Positions 11,110-22,620 of a stretch of 64,000 bases of DNA are shown piece by piece; position 1 is the first letter of the stretch, and every line of letters begins with the position of its first letter. This stretch comes from Phialophora verrucosa (Eukaryota > Ascomycota > Eurotiomycetes > Chaetothyriales > Herpotrichiellaceae). The notes beneath the pieces are model-generated. The model searched no databases and was not told the origin of the DNA. It saw only the letters and a list, made by a program, of their open reading frames with translations. Position numbers and translations under genes: made by a program. The DNA lies in the NCBI GenBank assembly GCA_002099365.1, contig MSED01000009.1, forward strand, positions 1,116,001-1,180,000, given 5' to 3'.

Positions 11110-12534
11110 ATGCACTGGCGTGGCTTGACCTTGATCTCCATTCTCCTGCTCATTGCCGCCGAAGCGCGGAGGTTGTTCTCCCGCTCAGATGCAGCGCGTG
11201 GACTCGGACTCCTGCCCGTGACGTGCGAAGGGGGTCAAGATGCCTTGAAGCATCAATTTGTATGCTCGTTCCACGGAGCCAGGTCGCAAGCTGATCCGAT
11301 GACACAGATACTCAGAGACCTGTTCTTTCACGAGTTCTCCAACCCTGCTGACGTCCCCCAGCTGCATCGTCTCTCAACTGCCTCGGGAATGGATGTGACA
11401 AGGTTACAGTCACAACACGACGATGTCTCCTCGGCTCTGGCGATTCGGGTCCGACCCTTGGAAATCAGCCGGGCTAGGCATTCGGCAGAGCCAACTTCAG
11501 ACCAAAACCTGAATCTGCACACGCACGATAATATCCACGGCGCCGATGTTTCGGATGTGTGGGAGACAGTCCTCGTCCCAGGACCGGACCTCACGGACAA
11601 GGCCACAGTGGTCAACCTGGCCAAAATGTGCAGCGACGCCTATATATTTGCCCCGTCCCAACCTGACTGGCTCAACACCACGCTCGGATTCAACCATTCG
11701 TATTCTTTTGGCTGGAAAGGCGACGGTCTCCGAGGGCACATTTTCACGGACAAGCTGAACGAAACTGTCATCGTCGCCTTCAAAGGGACGACTATCGGTA
11801 AGTAACGTCTCTGCGAGCAGCGAGCTTTCCACAGAATGTCCTAATTAACACAGCAGGTCTATGTAGACCCGAGTCATCACCTGAGGAGCAAGGACCGCCT
11901 CAACGACAATCTCCTGTTCAGCTGTTGCTGTGCGACCCAGCGACCAGACCCATTCTGGTACGGTCGTGTCTGTGACTGCCGAACGGACTACTTCCAGTGT
12001 AACTCGACGTGCCTGACCCAGGAGCTCGCGCAGGAAGGCCGATACTATTCAACGGCCCTTGCCATAATGCGCAACGTGTCAACATGGTATCCGAATGCCT
12101 CCATTTGGACGGTCGGTCATTCCCTGGGTGGATCTGTCGCCAGCCTGATGGGTCTGCGATTCAACATCCCCTCCGTCTCCATCGAAGCTCCGCCACAGAA
12201 ACTGGCCGCTGAACGACTCGGCCTTGCACTCCCTCCACGTCCTGCAGATTATCACATTGGAAACACGGCCGATCCGGTCTTCATGGGTGCATGTAATGGC
12301 TATTTCTCATCGTGCTCGATCGCCGGCTTCGCCTTCGAAAGCCAATGCCATACGGGAAAGCGGTGCGTGTACGACACGGTTCAGGACAAGGGCTGGCGAC
12401 TCAGTATCGCCAACCATCGCATTAATTTTGTGATCCCTCAGATTCTGGAGGCCTACAACAACACTCCTGTATGTGAAGCAGACGATGAATGCGTCGACTG
12501 CTTCAACTGGAAATTCAATGGCGGTGAATCATGA
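11110..12534 (+). CDS. ATG15: Autophagic phospholipase/lipase ATG15
   Basis: Two exons (11110-11797 and 11867-12534) give 451 aa. The start at 11110 places a membrane anchor (LTLISILLLIAA) at the N-terminus, as expected for this single-pass type II vacuolar and MVB lipase. The lipase core shows VAFKGTT, then NDNLLFSCCC, and the nucleophile elbow GHSLGG with Ser near residue 314. The C-terminus ends in the family signature ECVDCFNWKF. Many N-x-S/T sites fit a luminal glycoprotein. ATG15 breaks down autophagic bodies and other membranes in the vacuole. The intron uses GTAAGT and a TGTAG acceptor; the nearer CAG acceptor would break the frame. Length agrees with the short forms of the family. 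An upstream in-frame ATG at 11056 is less likely. Confidence 0.93.
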
Positions 12535-12749
12535 CGGAAAAGGCCGGTGCCATCATTTACCACGGGACCTCAACAGGGTCCGCACTCTCTTGCCTTGTCT
12601 CCCAAAATCCCGTGTCCTTGTACGTCCCCTTCTTCGCCTTGACCAGCCCGACCACCACATTGGCGCCTTCCTGAAGGCCTCTCGCTTCCCGAAACCCATT
12701 AAAGGGCGTTCTGGATCCGCCCGTCGCCCAGGCAGCCATGCCGCAGAAG

Positions 12750-12755
12750 TATAAA
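12750..12755 (+). promoter_or_regulatory. TATA-like box upstream of archaemetzincin
   Basis: A TATAAA sequence lies 73 nt before the likely start codon at 12823. Its position fits a core promoter, but the short 5' leader it implies has no other support. Confidence 0.35.
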
Positions 12756-12822
12756 TGTGGACAGCTCCCAACAACGTAAAAACTCTCTTGCAGCTTTCCC
12801 TGTCATCCTCGTTCTCGATATC

Positions 12823-14369
12823 ATGGCGCTGCCTCCGGCTGCCCCTGCCTCTTCCCAGACGCGCTGTCCGCATATTGTCTTGACGTCCTCACCTTCACCA
12901 TATGCACAATCATCAGAACATCAGCCTTATACCGAGCAGCAGGTTCTGACCGCCATGACTGGGAAGCGGAAGCACGCTGCCGACGCTGCGTCTCAATACC
13001 GTCTCGCAGAATTTCCTGCACCGCTCCTCTTGCCTGGCGACGCAATCGACCTAGATCCGAGATGCCCTCCACAAAGTTTTCGATCGTGGGTTAACGAAGG
13101 CGAGAGGAACCAGGTTACAGCTCGTCGAAATATCATCTACATTGCTGCGCCGCCAAAGATCGATCGAAGCGTGCAGTTCATGGATGATTGGCGTCGTCCG
13201 AAGTTCGGGTCGCCAAAAATTGTAGGCTTCTACGCTGGCCGACTCACTTCCCCCGCTAACTCAAGCAGGATCAGCAGGCAGCATTTCTTACGGACGTTGA
13301 GGTTCGGAGCCTCATCTCCTACCTGCAAGCCTTCTACCATGGCCTTGAGGTTAAGCTACTTCCCGCGCCTTTGACTTTCATGTCCTGGGACAAGTCACCA
13401 AAGTCCAAACCAGGGAGTAGTCGCAAGCAGCGAGATGTCCAGGCCGTGGCGCTTTCCACTGGCGCCGAAGCCATTCGTATCCGAGTACGCAGTACGCCGC
13501 CCCCAGATTCAGGTTCGTCAGATGCCTTTCCGTATAGCCATCAGTTGAACCTGAATGACGTGACGGACGTGGCGCTCAGCATGCTCCCCTCGGACGCCTA
13601 TGCACTGCTATTGCTCACGACCCATGACATGTTCGAGTCTGAGGACGATGATTTCTGCTGTGGTCGCGCATGGGGTGCCAGTCGGGTCGCCATTGTCTCA
13701 AGTGCGAGGTACCAGCCTAGCCTTGATAATCTCCATGGCGTTGACCGGGAACATATCTGGCCCGCCAGTCATTGCAGCGATTTTGTGGAAAAGATGAGTC
13801 TCGAAAGGAGTCAAGATGATGAGCAGCGAACGGAGCGAAACGGTGCCAAGAGGCGCAGAACTGGCCGCCGGCCGGCGTCGGGAGCTCTACCATCTCTGAT
13901 ACCTTCACCCTTAGAGAAAGCGATTGATGCGCACCGAAATTCATCCCCCGCAGCCGGACTGTCCGTTCTCGACATCAATAGCATGTTTCTATTCCGTCTC
14001 TGCCGCACGACGTCACATGAACTGGGCCACTGCTTCGGACTCGATCACTGCATATACAAGGCTTGCGTAATGCAAGGGACCGCATCCGTAGCGGAAGACA
14101 TGAGGCAGCCGCCGTATTTGTGTCCGGTGTGTGAAGCAAAGGTTGCCTGGGCGGTTGTGCGAGGGGACATCGAGCCTGAAGCCAGAAGTCGAGCCACAAG
14201 AGCCACAGCGCGGGCGGGCACAACGAATTTGGCGCAAACAGAGAACGACAAGCGAGAGATCCAACTGGCGAAGTGGAAGAAGGATAGGTGCGAGGCAATG
14301 AAGACGGTTTGCGAGCAACTCAATGGCGCTTTTGCTCCTTTACTTGCGTGGTCAACAGCTCTTCTCTAG
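12823..14369 (+). CDS. Archaemetzincin-like zinc metalloprotease (AMZ family)
   Basis: Two exons (12823-13221 and 13269-14369) joined in phase 0 give 499 aa. The catalytic zinc motif is complete: HELGHCFGLDHC near residue 382, followed by the family-specific C-x4-C-x-M and a distal CPVC. The N-terminal half carries the fungal AMZ block FPAPLLLPGDAIDLDP, then PPQSFRSW and IYIAAPPKID. The 47-nt intron has a GCTAAC branch point and a CAG acceptor. Archaemetzincins are predicted cytosolic aminopeptidase-like enzymes of largely unknown physiological role. A Ser/Arg-rich insertion (about residues 275-325) precedes the catalytic helix. The gene follows ATG15 on the same strand with its own TATA-like box. 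An earlier in-frame ATG at 12757 would add 22 residues. Confidence 0.9.
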
Positions 14370-15242
14370 GCGACGCGCCCTTGGAGGAAGGGGATTATGG
14401 CGGCGGAAAGTGCAGACATCGGTCTTTACTTGCACATGATATGATGCGGTGGCGCGTCAGGGCCGTTCAGGACGGCGCGATGTCGACCAAGGTACCTACA
14501 TTAGGCAGCAGCCAACTTGACAACGAACGAAGGACTGTAGCGAAGGACTGTAGCAAAGGCGTGGGACTGTGGTTTATCGCGCGGCAGGCGGCGTTCTAAC
14601 CCCGCCACAGCCACAGCGCCAGCCACAACCACAACCACAGCCACGCTTCCCACTGGGCGTCGTGCTCACTCCCGGACTGGTCAGTCTCAATGGTTGGTGC
14701 CTGAGCAAACCACGCTTCTTTGAGTTTCTGAATGGCCCGACTTGTGAACACGCAGTTGGTCCTTCTGCCCGAGCCAGGCCAGGAACATCTCATCCTGCAT
14801 ACGAAACCTTACCGCATAGAGTGCATCCTGCGGAGTGAGCAGGGCCTCGACCCGGGAAAAATGCGTATGCCTGGCGAGTGAGTGATGAATGAATGAATTA
14901 ATCCTACCATGGGCTTGATATTGGGCGTTCCGACTGATTTTATCTTCTTGCCATGTTGTACTAAATAATCCAATCCCATCATAACCTTTCTCGACATTGT
15001 CTTGTTATGTTTGCAGCGTCGTTGAGCCGGTTGAGCATCGCTACACTGTACATCACATCACACCACACCACACCACTGGATCTATCCGGCTTGTTCCTTT
15101 GATCATTTTGTCCACCGAGATCCGAAGCCAGAAGCAGATCCAGATCCAGAATTCTGAACATCCTCAGGACTTGGCTGATATCAACTGTACGTCTACATAC
15201 GCATACGCGTGACCATACAGACATAGCAGTGTAGCGCTCGAA
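14370..15242. other. Intergenic region with short CCACAR repeat
   Basis: No coding signal is visible in 873 nt. A short purine/pyrimidine repeat of CCACAR-type units (about 14602-14645) lies in the middle. The last 250 nt probably form the promoter of the next plus-strand gene. Confidence 0.55.
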
Positions 15243-16672
15243 ATGTCACGCCCAGAGAAATCGAAACCCACTGTCCACCCCGACGAGCGAGACACGTCCA
15301 TCCCAATCGACTCACCACCATCATACGAAAACACTATCCTCCCTGCCTCGAACCCATGGACAGACGCCCCGATTTCATCATCGCAACATCTCCACCAAGT
15401 CCAATTACAATCACAACATCAACATCAGCATCAACCCCAAATACAGTCACAACCGCCGCCCTCGATCCCCTCTCAGAACCCCTTGTCCGCTCTCGCCCGC
15501 CTATCCACCGTCCCATTCTCGAAATACCGCGTCCGGGACTCCAAACTCTCAGACGACCAAACCGCCCTGACGACAACAAGCTCCGACCTGACGTCTGCTG
15601 GCTCGAATGCCACGCCGGCGGCACAAGTCCAGAGGAATGTCACAAAGTTCATCGCCGAACAGGCGTCTCTCCCGCCCAAGCCTATCATGATCATCCGGGG
15701 CACGCACCTGGGAAGCGGCACGCAGCACGGGACCACCATTGTGGATTTCGAGCTCAAGTTCAATTTGACCAGTCTTTTGGATCTGGGTGAGACCGGTGCT
15801 GCCGACGCGAACACCCCCGCCGGCGGCAGCAGCAGCAGCAGCAGCAGTAGAACTCATACTCGCCCCTGGAAATTGAAAATCACGCGCTACCAACCCGGCT
15901 CTACCAACGGATCGCCCAAGCAGCTCAGCAGAGAAGAAATGGATATGTCCCCTTTGGAGCTGTGGGCCAAGAAGTTCTGCGAGGACAAGGCGGAGAACCG
16001 GAGGTGAGTGGTTGCCTTTCTGGGCGGCCTTTCTTTCTGTTTGAAACATATTGTGTGTTTTTGTTTCTAACAGCGGTCCGTCCGATTCATAGCTTCACCC
16101 TCTCCCGACAGTGCCCCTCCCTGCCGACCGCCCTCCTGGAGGGCCACGCGCGCAACCTCCTCGCCAGCACCAAATACCGCGGCAACGTCACCGTGACCTT
16201 CCCGACACACCACTCCAGCGTGACCATCCTCCGCAAATCCACAAACTGGTTCACCAACATGTTGCGCCTCTACCCGACGAAGAAATACGAGGTCATCAGC
16301 GTGGAATGGCCTCTGGTCGGAACTTCCGCAGCTACCGCCAACAGCGTCGGCGTAGACGTCCACCCCAGCACCCTCCAGCGGAATGGTCCGCATGTGTCTG
16401 CGGTTTTGGAGCCGGATGTGGAAGCGGAGTCCTCGGCGTCGAGCACGTCATCCCAGAACCAGAATGCACCGGGCTCGGCGGACGCGGCGTGTGATCAGAC
16501 AGGTCTACCTGCCTTGGTGGCACAGGCGTGGTGGAGGGAGTGGCATTTCGCCGTCCGGAATGCCGTACTGTCGGGCAGGAAAGGCTGGGTCACCGTGGAA
16601 GACTGGATGGAGGCAAAGATGGGGGTAAGGGAAAAGGAGCGCCACAAGGAATGGGGTGTTGATTACGAGTGA
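15243..16672 (+). CDS. Conserved ascomycete protein of unknown function
   Basis: Two exons (15243-16003 and 16093-16672) give 446 aa; the second exon uses the CATAG acceptor, because the upstream AACAG would shift the frame. The N-terminal 100 residues are disordered with a PPSY motif and a Gln/His-rich tract from CAx repeats. A serine run (about residues 195-201) comes from an AGC microsatellite. The folded part starts at 'PIMIIRGTHLG', followed by 'TIVDFELKFNLTSLL' and, after the intron, 'RSFTLSRQCPSL' and 'RGNVTVTFPTHHSSVTI'. I recognise this as a widespread unnamed family of filamentous ascomycetes, with no known activity or targeting signal. The C-terminus is rich in charged helices (VREKERHKEW). 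Confidence 0.72.
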
Positions 16673-17558
16673 GTGGCAGGTAAGCAGGTCGCTTGGTTAA
16701 TTGGCAAGGTTGGTTGGTTAGAAAACAGGCATTGGGACGTCTCCCACCGTCCCCATCAACCGGATTGTCTCTGGATCGGCTGAGGGTGAGGGTGAGGATG
16801 AGCTGGGTCTGAATGTTGTCATGTACTGTATGTATGTCCGACGGGCACAGGTGGATACATGGATGGAATGGTGTCCTCGAACTAGACACTGTAGCCTTAA
16901 TATCGTAGCACCGGGGCCACTTCCTTGACTTCACGTGGCTTCACCGTAGAGCAGAGCAGAGTAGATCAGAGCAGAGGAGGTCAATGAGCTGATCTCGATC
17001 TCGAGCATGACGGAGTAACTTCCTCCCCCAACGCGGGATCCCGAATGGACAGACGGACAGACGGACAGACGAATGAACAGATGTTCTACGAGATAACACT
17101 CAAACCCCTAGCCACCATTAGGCATTCACCATGCACGAGCGATGAGCACGACTATGGTATGGGCAGGCCATATCATGGTGTAAGCATATCATGGTATAAG
17201 CATATCACGTATGCCGCCTCTTCCGTCGAAGCCATGGTTATGAATAGTCCGATGCGGAATGGGTGCACTACAGGATGGTCTGACGCAGGGTCAGGGTCAG
17301 GATCAGGATCAGAGTTGTTTGATGAGACGCCGCTGTGTATGTCGATAGCATGGCTTCTCGCGTTAGTGGAGAGGGACGTGGCTATTGACCTTATCGTAAT
17401 ATGACGGGTCTGGCGTCTTCTGGAGTCGAGGGGAATGTTGGGTCAATTTGCCTGTCAGACTTCGAGAATGCATTGCGCCGGCTTCGTTGACCCTGCTGTC
17501 TACAGTCCTGTTCATTTCCACTCCCAAGATCCTTCGAGACTAGACTATTTGACCTTTT
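16673..17558. other. Convergent intergenic region with simple repeats
   Basis: These 886 nt lie between two convergent genes. They hold GACGGACA units (about 17045-17072) and a GGTCAG/GATCAG run (about 17288-17311). A 119-codon open frame here is low-complexity and unsupported. Confidence 0.55.
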
Positions 17559-19100
17559 CTATTCATTGTCGTCATCGTCATCCTCCCAGTCATCATCGTT
17601 ATCGCCTTCACCCTTCTCTTCTGCGGCCAGGGTGAAGTCAAGATTCACATCGTGGGCATCCTTAACTCGCTTCCAGAACTCATACTTGGGCCCGGGAACC
17701 CCATCACGCTTATTCTTAGCAAGCAAGTGTTGGATCCATCCCTCTGCAAGCATTCTATGCCGCTTAAAATCCTGGTCCTGGTTTGCATCGTATCCTTTAA
17801 TGGCCGCCAGCAAGCCCCCGTTCTTCTTCGCCAACGCATTGAACTCCGACGCAGTCATGTCGTTGATGACCCCGTTTCCAAGTTGGACTGGCAGGCGGAT
17901 CACATTATGAGCTTGCTCGGTCAGGAACGGCGACATGATGAACTGGTTGTTTCCGCGGTCAATGATGACCCAAGTCGTGTCAAACCGAGGATTCAGCTCC
18001 AGAGGGTCGTCATAGGGAAGATTCGAAGGGCTGGTAGAGGTATGTGTGTAGGCGTGCATGATGGCGGTTGCTTCCGACTGAGCAATCCCCATCTCGGTCA
18101 GTTTCTCGACGTTCCACGGGAGGTTGTCGCCGTATTGCCTCTTGAGCCATCTCCTCTTATTCTCCGACTCCACGGGGTCGAGAAGACCTTCGCACTGGTA
18201 GAAAACAGCTTTGCTTTTGCCCAAAAAGACCAGTTTCTTAGCTTCCGCTCCTTTCATGAAGATCAGTTGCTTTCCTTCTTTGAGTGCGGCCTCTCGTGCA
18301 AAGAGAGGACTGAAGAGGACGACTCTCAACCAGGCCGCGTTCAGAACACTTTCACTATCTGCTTTGCCTTGGTTGGTCTTGAAATCGTGCGCCGTTTTAG
18401 TTCCATGGCCGCAGAATTCTACCGAGCACATTGGGCACTTCAGCCTGTGGCTGTTGGCCACGTCAAGCTCTTGGTGGATCCAGTCCATGAGGCAGGCTGC
18501 CGGCCAAGAGTTCCTACACTTGGACCCGTTGTCCGTGCCGACATGGGTGAGGATATCAACGTCTGATTCGATTTCCCCACGGCACCAAAGGCAGGTATCA
18601 TGGTTTCTAGGACCACGGCCGTGAGATATAACCCAGCCGTTCTGGATGAGAGCGAGAACGCGGGTCAGTGTGTTCCGGTCCGTGAGGTCAAGGTCGGGGT
18701 GAAGTGTTCCTGGATCTGGTTCTGTGATCATAGCCCAGCTTGGTCGCTTCTTGTCCTTGGTCCGCAGGAGGACCGGTTCTTCAGGCTGAGCGAGGACCTC
18801 GACAGAGGTCTCAATGTCATGTTGAGGCTGTGTCTTGGCCTGTTCTTCAGTCGACAACGTATTTGGCGTGTTGGCATCAGAGGACGATGGGGAAGGCGTG
18901 TCTTGTGGTCCTGGTTGATTGCCCCCAGCAGTCATGGCCACGGGCTCGTCGCCGTCGGTTTTTGGCATGGTGTGTTTCTCAGCTGACACCGTCTTGGGAG
19001 CGGTTGTGTCTGGTGGTGAATCTGCTTTCTGATGGCTGTCATTGCCGGCAAAGGCTGCGGACGTGGGTGATAAGTCAGGGTCATCTTTGTCTTTCGCCAT
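17559..19100 (-). CDS. RING-like zinc-finger protein with acidic tail
   Basis: The likely protein is 513 aa, starting at the Met at 19100 (GCATGG context); the frame is open 168 nt further upstream but that part looks like 5' leader. The first 125 residues are disordered and rich in Pro, Thr and Ser. About residues 165-225 hold a Cys/His cluster CLWC ... KC ... AAC ... WIH ... KCPMC that resembles a RING or treble-clef finger, which suggests an E3 ligase, unproven. A conserved-looking helical region follows (FLGKSKAVFYQCEG, WLKRQYG). The tail is strongly acidic (about 20 D/E residues at the end). I do not recognise the full-length family. The DUF1774 gene lies upstream on the same strand. Confidence 0.62.
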   Translation of the reverse strand: MAKDKDDPDLSPTSAAFAGNDSHQKADSPPDTTAPKTVSAEKHTMPKTDGDEPVAMTAGGNQPGPQDTPSPSSSDANTPNTLSTEEQAKTQPQHDIETSVEVLAQPEEPVLLRTKDKKRPSWAMITEPDPGTLHPDLDLTDRNTLTRVLALIQNGWVISHGRGPRNHDTCLWCRGEIESDVDILTHVGTDNGSKCRNSWPAACLMDWIHQELDVANSHRLKCPMCSVEFCGHGTKTAHDFKTNQGKADSESVLNAAWLRVVLFSPLFAREAALKEGKQLIFMKGAEAKKLVFLGKSKAVFYQCEGLLDPVESENKRRWLKRQYGDNLPWNVEKLTEMGIAQSEATAIMHAYTHTSTSPSNLPYDDPLELNPRFDTTWVIIDRGNNQFIMSPFLTEQAHNVIRLPVQLGNGVINDMTASEFNALAKKNGGLLAAIKGYDANQDQDFKRHRMLAEGWIQHLLAKNKRDGVPGPKYEFWKRVKDAHDVNLDFTLAAEEKGEGDNDDDWEDDDDDNE

Positions 19101-19830
19101 GCTGAAAGACGATGACTTGAATCTGAAGGCGAAACAGAGCAGGTGCTTGAGGTTCATCTGGTTGCTTTCCAGAGGCAGCTGCGGCCGCGGCAGGTGCAGG
19201 ACAGCAGCACAGAGGATATGGAGGGGCGGCGGGCCAGCAACCGCGATTGTAATACAGACAAGGCGCAACGCCCAGCCAGCCAGGAATACAATGACACTAT
19301 TGGCCGTGAGGCTGACAGCCTAATTTTCTTTGTTTGGTCTTTATTTCTTCAGATCTTTGTGAGGGAAATGTGGTTGGGAAAAGATGCACCAGGCAACCAT
19401 CGCCCCACGCGCGCGACCATGGCTCTGGGTCGCGAACCAAAGCAGCGAAGAAAAGATAAACTCTGCTGGATATCAAGTCGGGTTAACGTCAAAATAGCGC
19501 CCTCTTTCACAGATGGTGGTATGCACCTGGCTGTTAGCGACAAGCCAAGTGGGAAGCACAGTACTGAATATTAACGCTTCCAAGGCTGAAGCCTAGCCCA
19601 AGATCAGCACCGACTCCGGTTCAGATGCACCCAGTATACTCCGCACAGACACGATATTAGCCCTCTCTTCGCCTGAGCTGGAGACCCAACACCAAGAAAA
19701 TGGAATGAAACATGTTGGGGTTGTGCCCCGGCGACCCTCCAGCCGAATGCACCGGAACGATGCTGTTTGAAGTTGACGCCAATGTGACGGACTGGTCCTT
19801 TACAAGTGGAAACCCACAGCACATCCGCTA
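19101..19830. other. Intergenic region, no gene seen
   Basis: These 730 nt separate two minus-strand genes and should contain the promoter of the RING-like gene and the 3' UTR of the DUF1774 gene. Overlapping short frames here show no motif. Confidence 0.55.
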
Positions 19831-20879
19831 TTACCGATCATCCAAGAGAGGAGCTCGTTCTCGGTCCTCACTGACAATGGCACCTTCTTGTCGCGCGCTA
19901 CGGTCAGCTCCAAATAGCTTTGGAGCCGCAACCGCAATCGAGAGGACGAGCAAAACCCCGGCGATTACCAACGCAAAAATCCACTGGAAAGCAACCACCT
20001 TGGTTGCAAGCTGACCCAGGGCAAGTGCTGTCGGGCATCCGTCAGTAAATTATGAAAGAGAAGTGGGTGCACGAGGACTTACACAATGCGAGGATAGCGA
20101 GTTCAAGTCCCATCGTGTAGTCCTTGAAAACCGCAAGGAAGAAGGCACCCAACATGAGAAATCCCCAGATGAAAATGTTGGCAACAATCCGGGCAGGCAG
20201 ATGGGTCCTGGTGTGTCCCACCATCGCTGCTCCATTCCAGAGGATAGCAACGTAATTCCAAGCCAGCGGTGCAGAGACAATCGGAGCGTGGATGATCAGT
20301 GGAGTAGCAGAGTGGCCGAAGTAGAGAGCTGTCAGGTTGAAGAGGTTGATGATCAGGAGCAGCTCACCCTGCCAAAAGTAGCCTCGCACCCAGAGCATGA
20401 TGAAGCCGAAGGTCAAGAGGTTATGCTGGACCAAAAATCAGCCACCGTACGTTCAGCTCATATTCGAAGAAGCATACCAGGATGAAATGCGATCCGACGT
20501 TTGCGGCGCTTGTGACATAATCCTTCTCTGCGCTCCACAGGAAACGAACATAGTGAGCTTGGAAAATGAGGACAACCACCCAGTATATGCTCGTCAGCAC
20601 CGAATTGACGCTGAAGCCGCTCGGGTTATGATTATTCTGTCCCCATATCGTGTGACAATGATGGTGCTTCGAGCAGTCGCTCGGCTTTTGGAACGTGTAG
20701 ATGGCTCCGAAAATGACCAGCACGAGCCAGGAGACGATGGTGAGGATCTTGTAGGCTAGGAGGTTTCTCTGGGTGAATTCTTCGCGTTTGGCGAACGGGT
20801 TGTCTACAAAGCAGCGTTAGCTCGACATCGTCTTAGTATCCTCGATCGCCGCAGGTGGCGTACAATCTGTGAGCGCCAT
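19831..20879 (-). CDS. DUF1774 family multi-pass membrane protein
   Basis: Four exons (20879-20864, 20803-20478, 20425-20083, 20027-19831) give 293 aa in frame. The first exon is only 16 nt (MALTD plus one base) and joins to YNPFAKREEF. The segments LTIVSWLVLVIFGAIYTF, VNSVLTSIYWVVVLIF, LLTFGFIMLWV, LLLIINLFNLTALYF, APLAWNYVAILWNGA, IFIWGFLMLGAFFLAVF and WIFALVIAGVLLVL are membrane helices, about seven in all. A His-rich loop lies after the first helix. The cytosolic tail ends in EDRERAPLLDDR, with a dileucine-like motif. DUF1774 proteins are fungal plasma- or endomembrane proteins without known activity. Every splice site has a good GT/AG and the frame closes, so the model is solid even though the function is not known. 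Confidence 0.88.
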
Positions 20880-21396
20880 TCTGAATTCCTTCCAAGATGG
20901 CGTGAAGGATCTGGTGGCTTTCTTTCAAAGTTTCGTGACGAAGGTTGGGGAGTAAACTGAACAGACTTGAGGGCTCAGACGGAAGATAACGGTCGAAGAG
21001 GAGTTCACTGCGCCAGGGGATGCAACATCATTACAAGTAGGCCCTGTTTCCACCCAAACGTCCTCGTGATCGGGTGCTCTAGCAGTGAGGAGAGGAGAAT
21101 CGGAGCAGAGTTGCAACCTGGAAAACAAATCCATCCATTCACGATGCGCTATATGCTGGTGAGCTCTGGCGCCCGCAAGAATACGTGGGGAAGTGACGTC
21201 ACCGATCTACGCTGCGTTTCACATGCTGCTGAGTGCGAGCGTGCGAGGGCAAAAGCAAGAAGTGAGGGTCGCAGATCAGTTCGAATACCATGCTTGAACA
21301 AGTGCATGTCCTCGTATTGAACATTATCCAAGAAAGCGGATGCAGCCGTTTAAGTACCTAGTAAACAAAGAGCCTCGCAGTCTCCCTCGTATCCCA
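20880..21396. other. Intergenic region, no gene seen
   Basis: These 517 nt lie upstream of the DUF1774 gene and beyond the stop of the aminopeptidase gene. Only short shadow frames are visible. Confidence 0.55.
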
Positions 21397-22620
21397 TCAA
21401 AATTTGGCTACCGCAGCCTCATAGGCGAATCCAAGCGTCATCTTTGCATGTTGCAGCATGTGGTCGAAACTCAAGTATTTGATGGTGTCATCCGAAGTAT
21501 GGATCTTCTTGTCCGAATACTCAAAGTCCGACTCGATCACAAAGGCTGAAGGATAGCCGTACTTGCTTGCGGAAGCGTGGTCGGAGCAGGCATAGCCGCA
21601 TTTTGTAAGAGTGTAGGGGATGTCGCAATACGTGGTGATGATGCTCTCAACAAACTTGGTGAGGGCCGGGTCCACAAAGTCGGTGATGACGCCGACTGAC
21701 TCGGGCTTCCCATGCGCAATGGTCTGCTCAACGTAGCCAGTCATATCCTGTTGGATCATGGCCTTGATATCTCTGCCCTCCTCATGGTAGGACTTGAAGA
21801 TTGCTTGACTACCCAGTAGGCCTCCTTCCTCGGCAGAATACCAATGGAACTCGACCGTGTTTTCAGCCGAGCCGTTCACAATCATTTCGGATTGAACCAG
21901 AGCTGTCAGAGCCTCGAGAATAGTGACTGTGCCGCTGCCGTCATCGTCGGCACCAGGAGCACGCAGAAACGGGAGAAACATATTGACGCTATCCAGATGT
22001 GCACCGATCACCACTGTGTGGTTTGTCTTGCCAGGAAAGCGGGCGATAATACTGGACTGGCCCCACGAATGAGGAAACAAGCTCAGCGAGGCGCTGTAGT
22101 TGAACGCGCCTGATGCATCCATAACATCTTTAATCTGGTCATGCAACCACAGAGCCGCATCTATACCAGTCTGACTCTTGTAGTAGCGGGTATAGAAGGA
22201 TGTAAATGTTTCAAGATGCCTGCGCATGTTATCCTTGTCGAGCGTCTTCGCCAACGACCTGACAGTCTGGTTATGCTGCGGCTTCTTGGGGTAGGTGACA
22301 GTGCTTGAGGCGAGATCAGAAACAACATATGGGTAGGTGTGTCCATTGTCGGTGATATCCATGAACTTGACTCCATTCTTTGCATTCTAGTCAGTATTGT
22401 TTACTTCGTCCCAGTGCAAGAGTAGGCGTACCCTCATCAGCTCCCATTTGTCGTCTTCTGACACCCATCTCGTTTCCCCCGGGCTGAGCTCGATCAAGCA
22501 TCTGTCTTGGCCGAGAGGCAGTTGCTCGTCAAGTGAGATCGCTTGTTGACTTGGGTTGTGGTGTGAACGAGCGCAGGCCGAAGCCGCCAGCGTGGTGGCA
22601 AGGAAGCATAAGGATCTCAT
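21397..22620 (-). CDS. Secreted leucine aminopeptidase, M28 family
   Basis: Two exons (22620-22432 and 22386-21397) with a 44-nt intron give 392 aa. A signal peptide (MRSLCFLATTLAASACA) starts the protein, followed by a propeptide whose end reads KWELMRNAKNGVKFMDITD after splicing. The two-zinc active site is complete: GAHLDSV, APGADDDGSG, SAEEGGLLGS, QDMTGY and SDHASASKYG. The two Cys in 'CGYACSDH' fit the family's conserved pair. Several N-x-S/T sites support glycosylation. Length matches secreted fungal LAPs (about 380-390 aa), which release N-terminal leucine and similar residues from extracellular peptides. The gene is divergent from the R3H-associated protein gene across 661 nt. Intact and confidently assigned. 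Confidence 0.93.

Noticed and set aside
11797..11867. Apparent frameshift in ATG15
   Set aside because: Using the TGTAG acceptor at 11866 rather than the CAG before GTCTATG restores the frame exactly.
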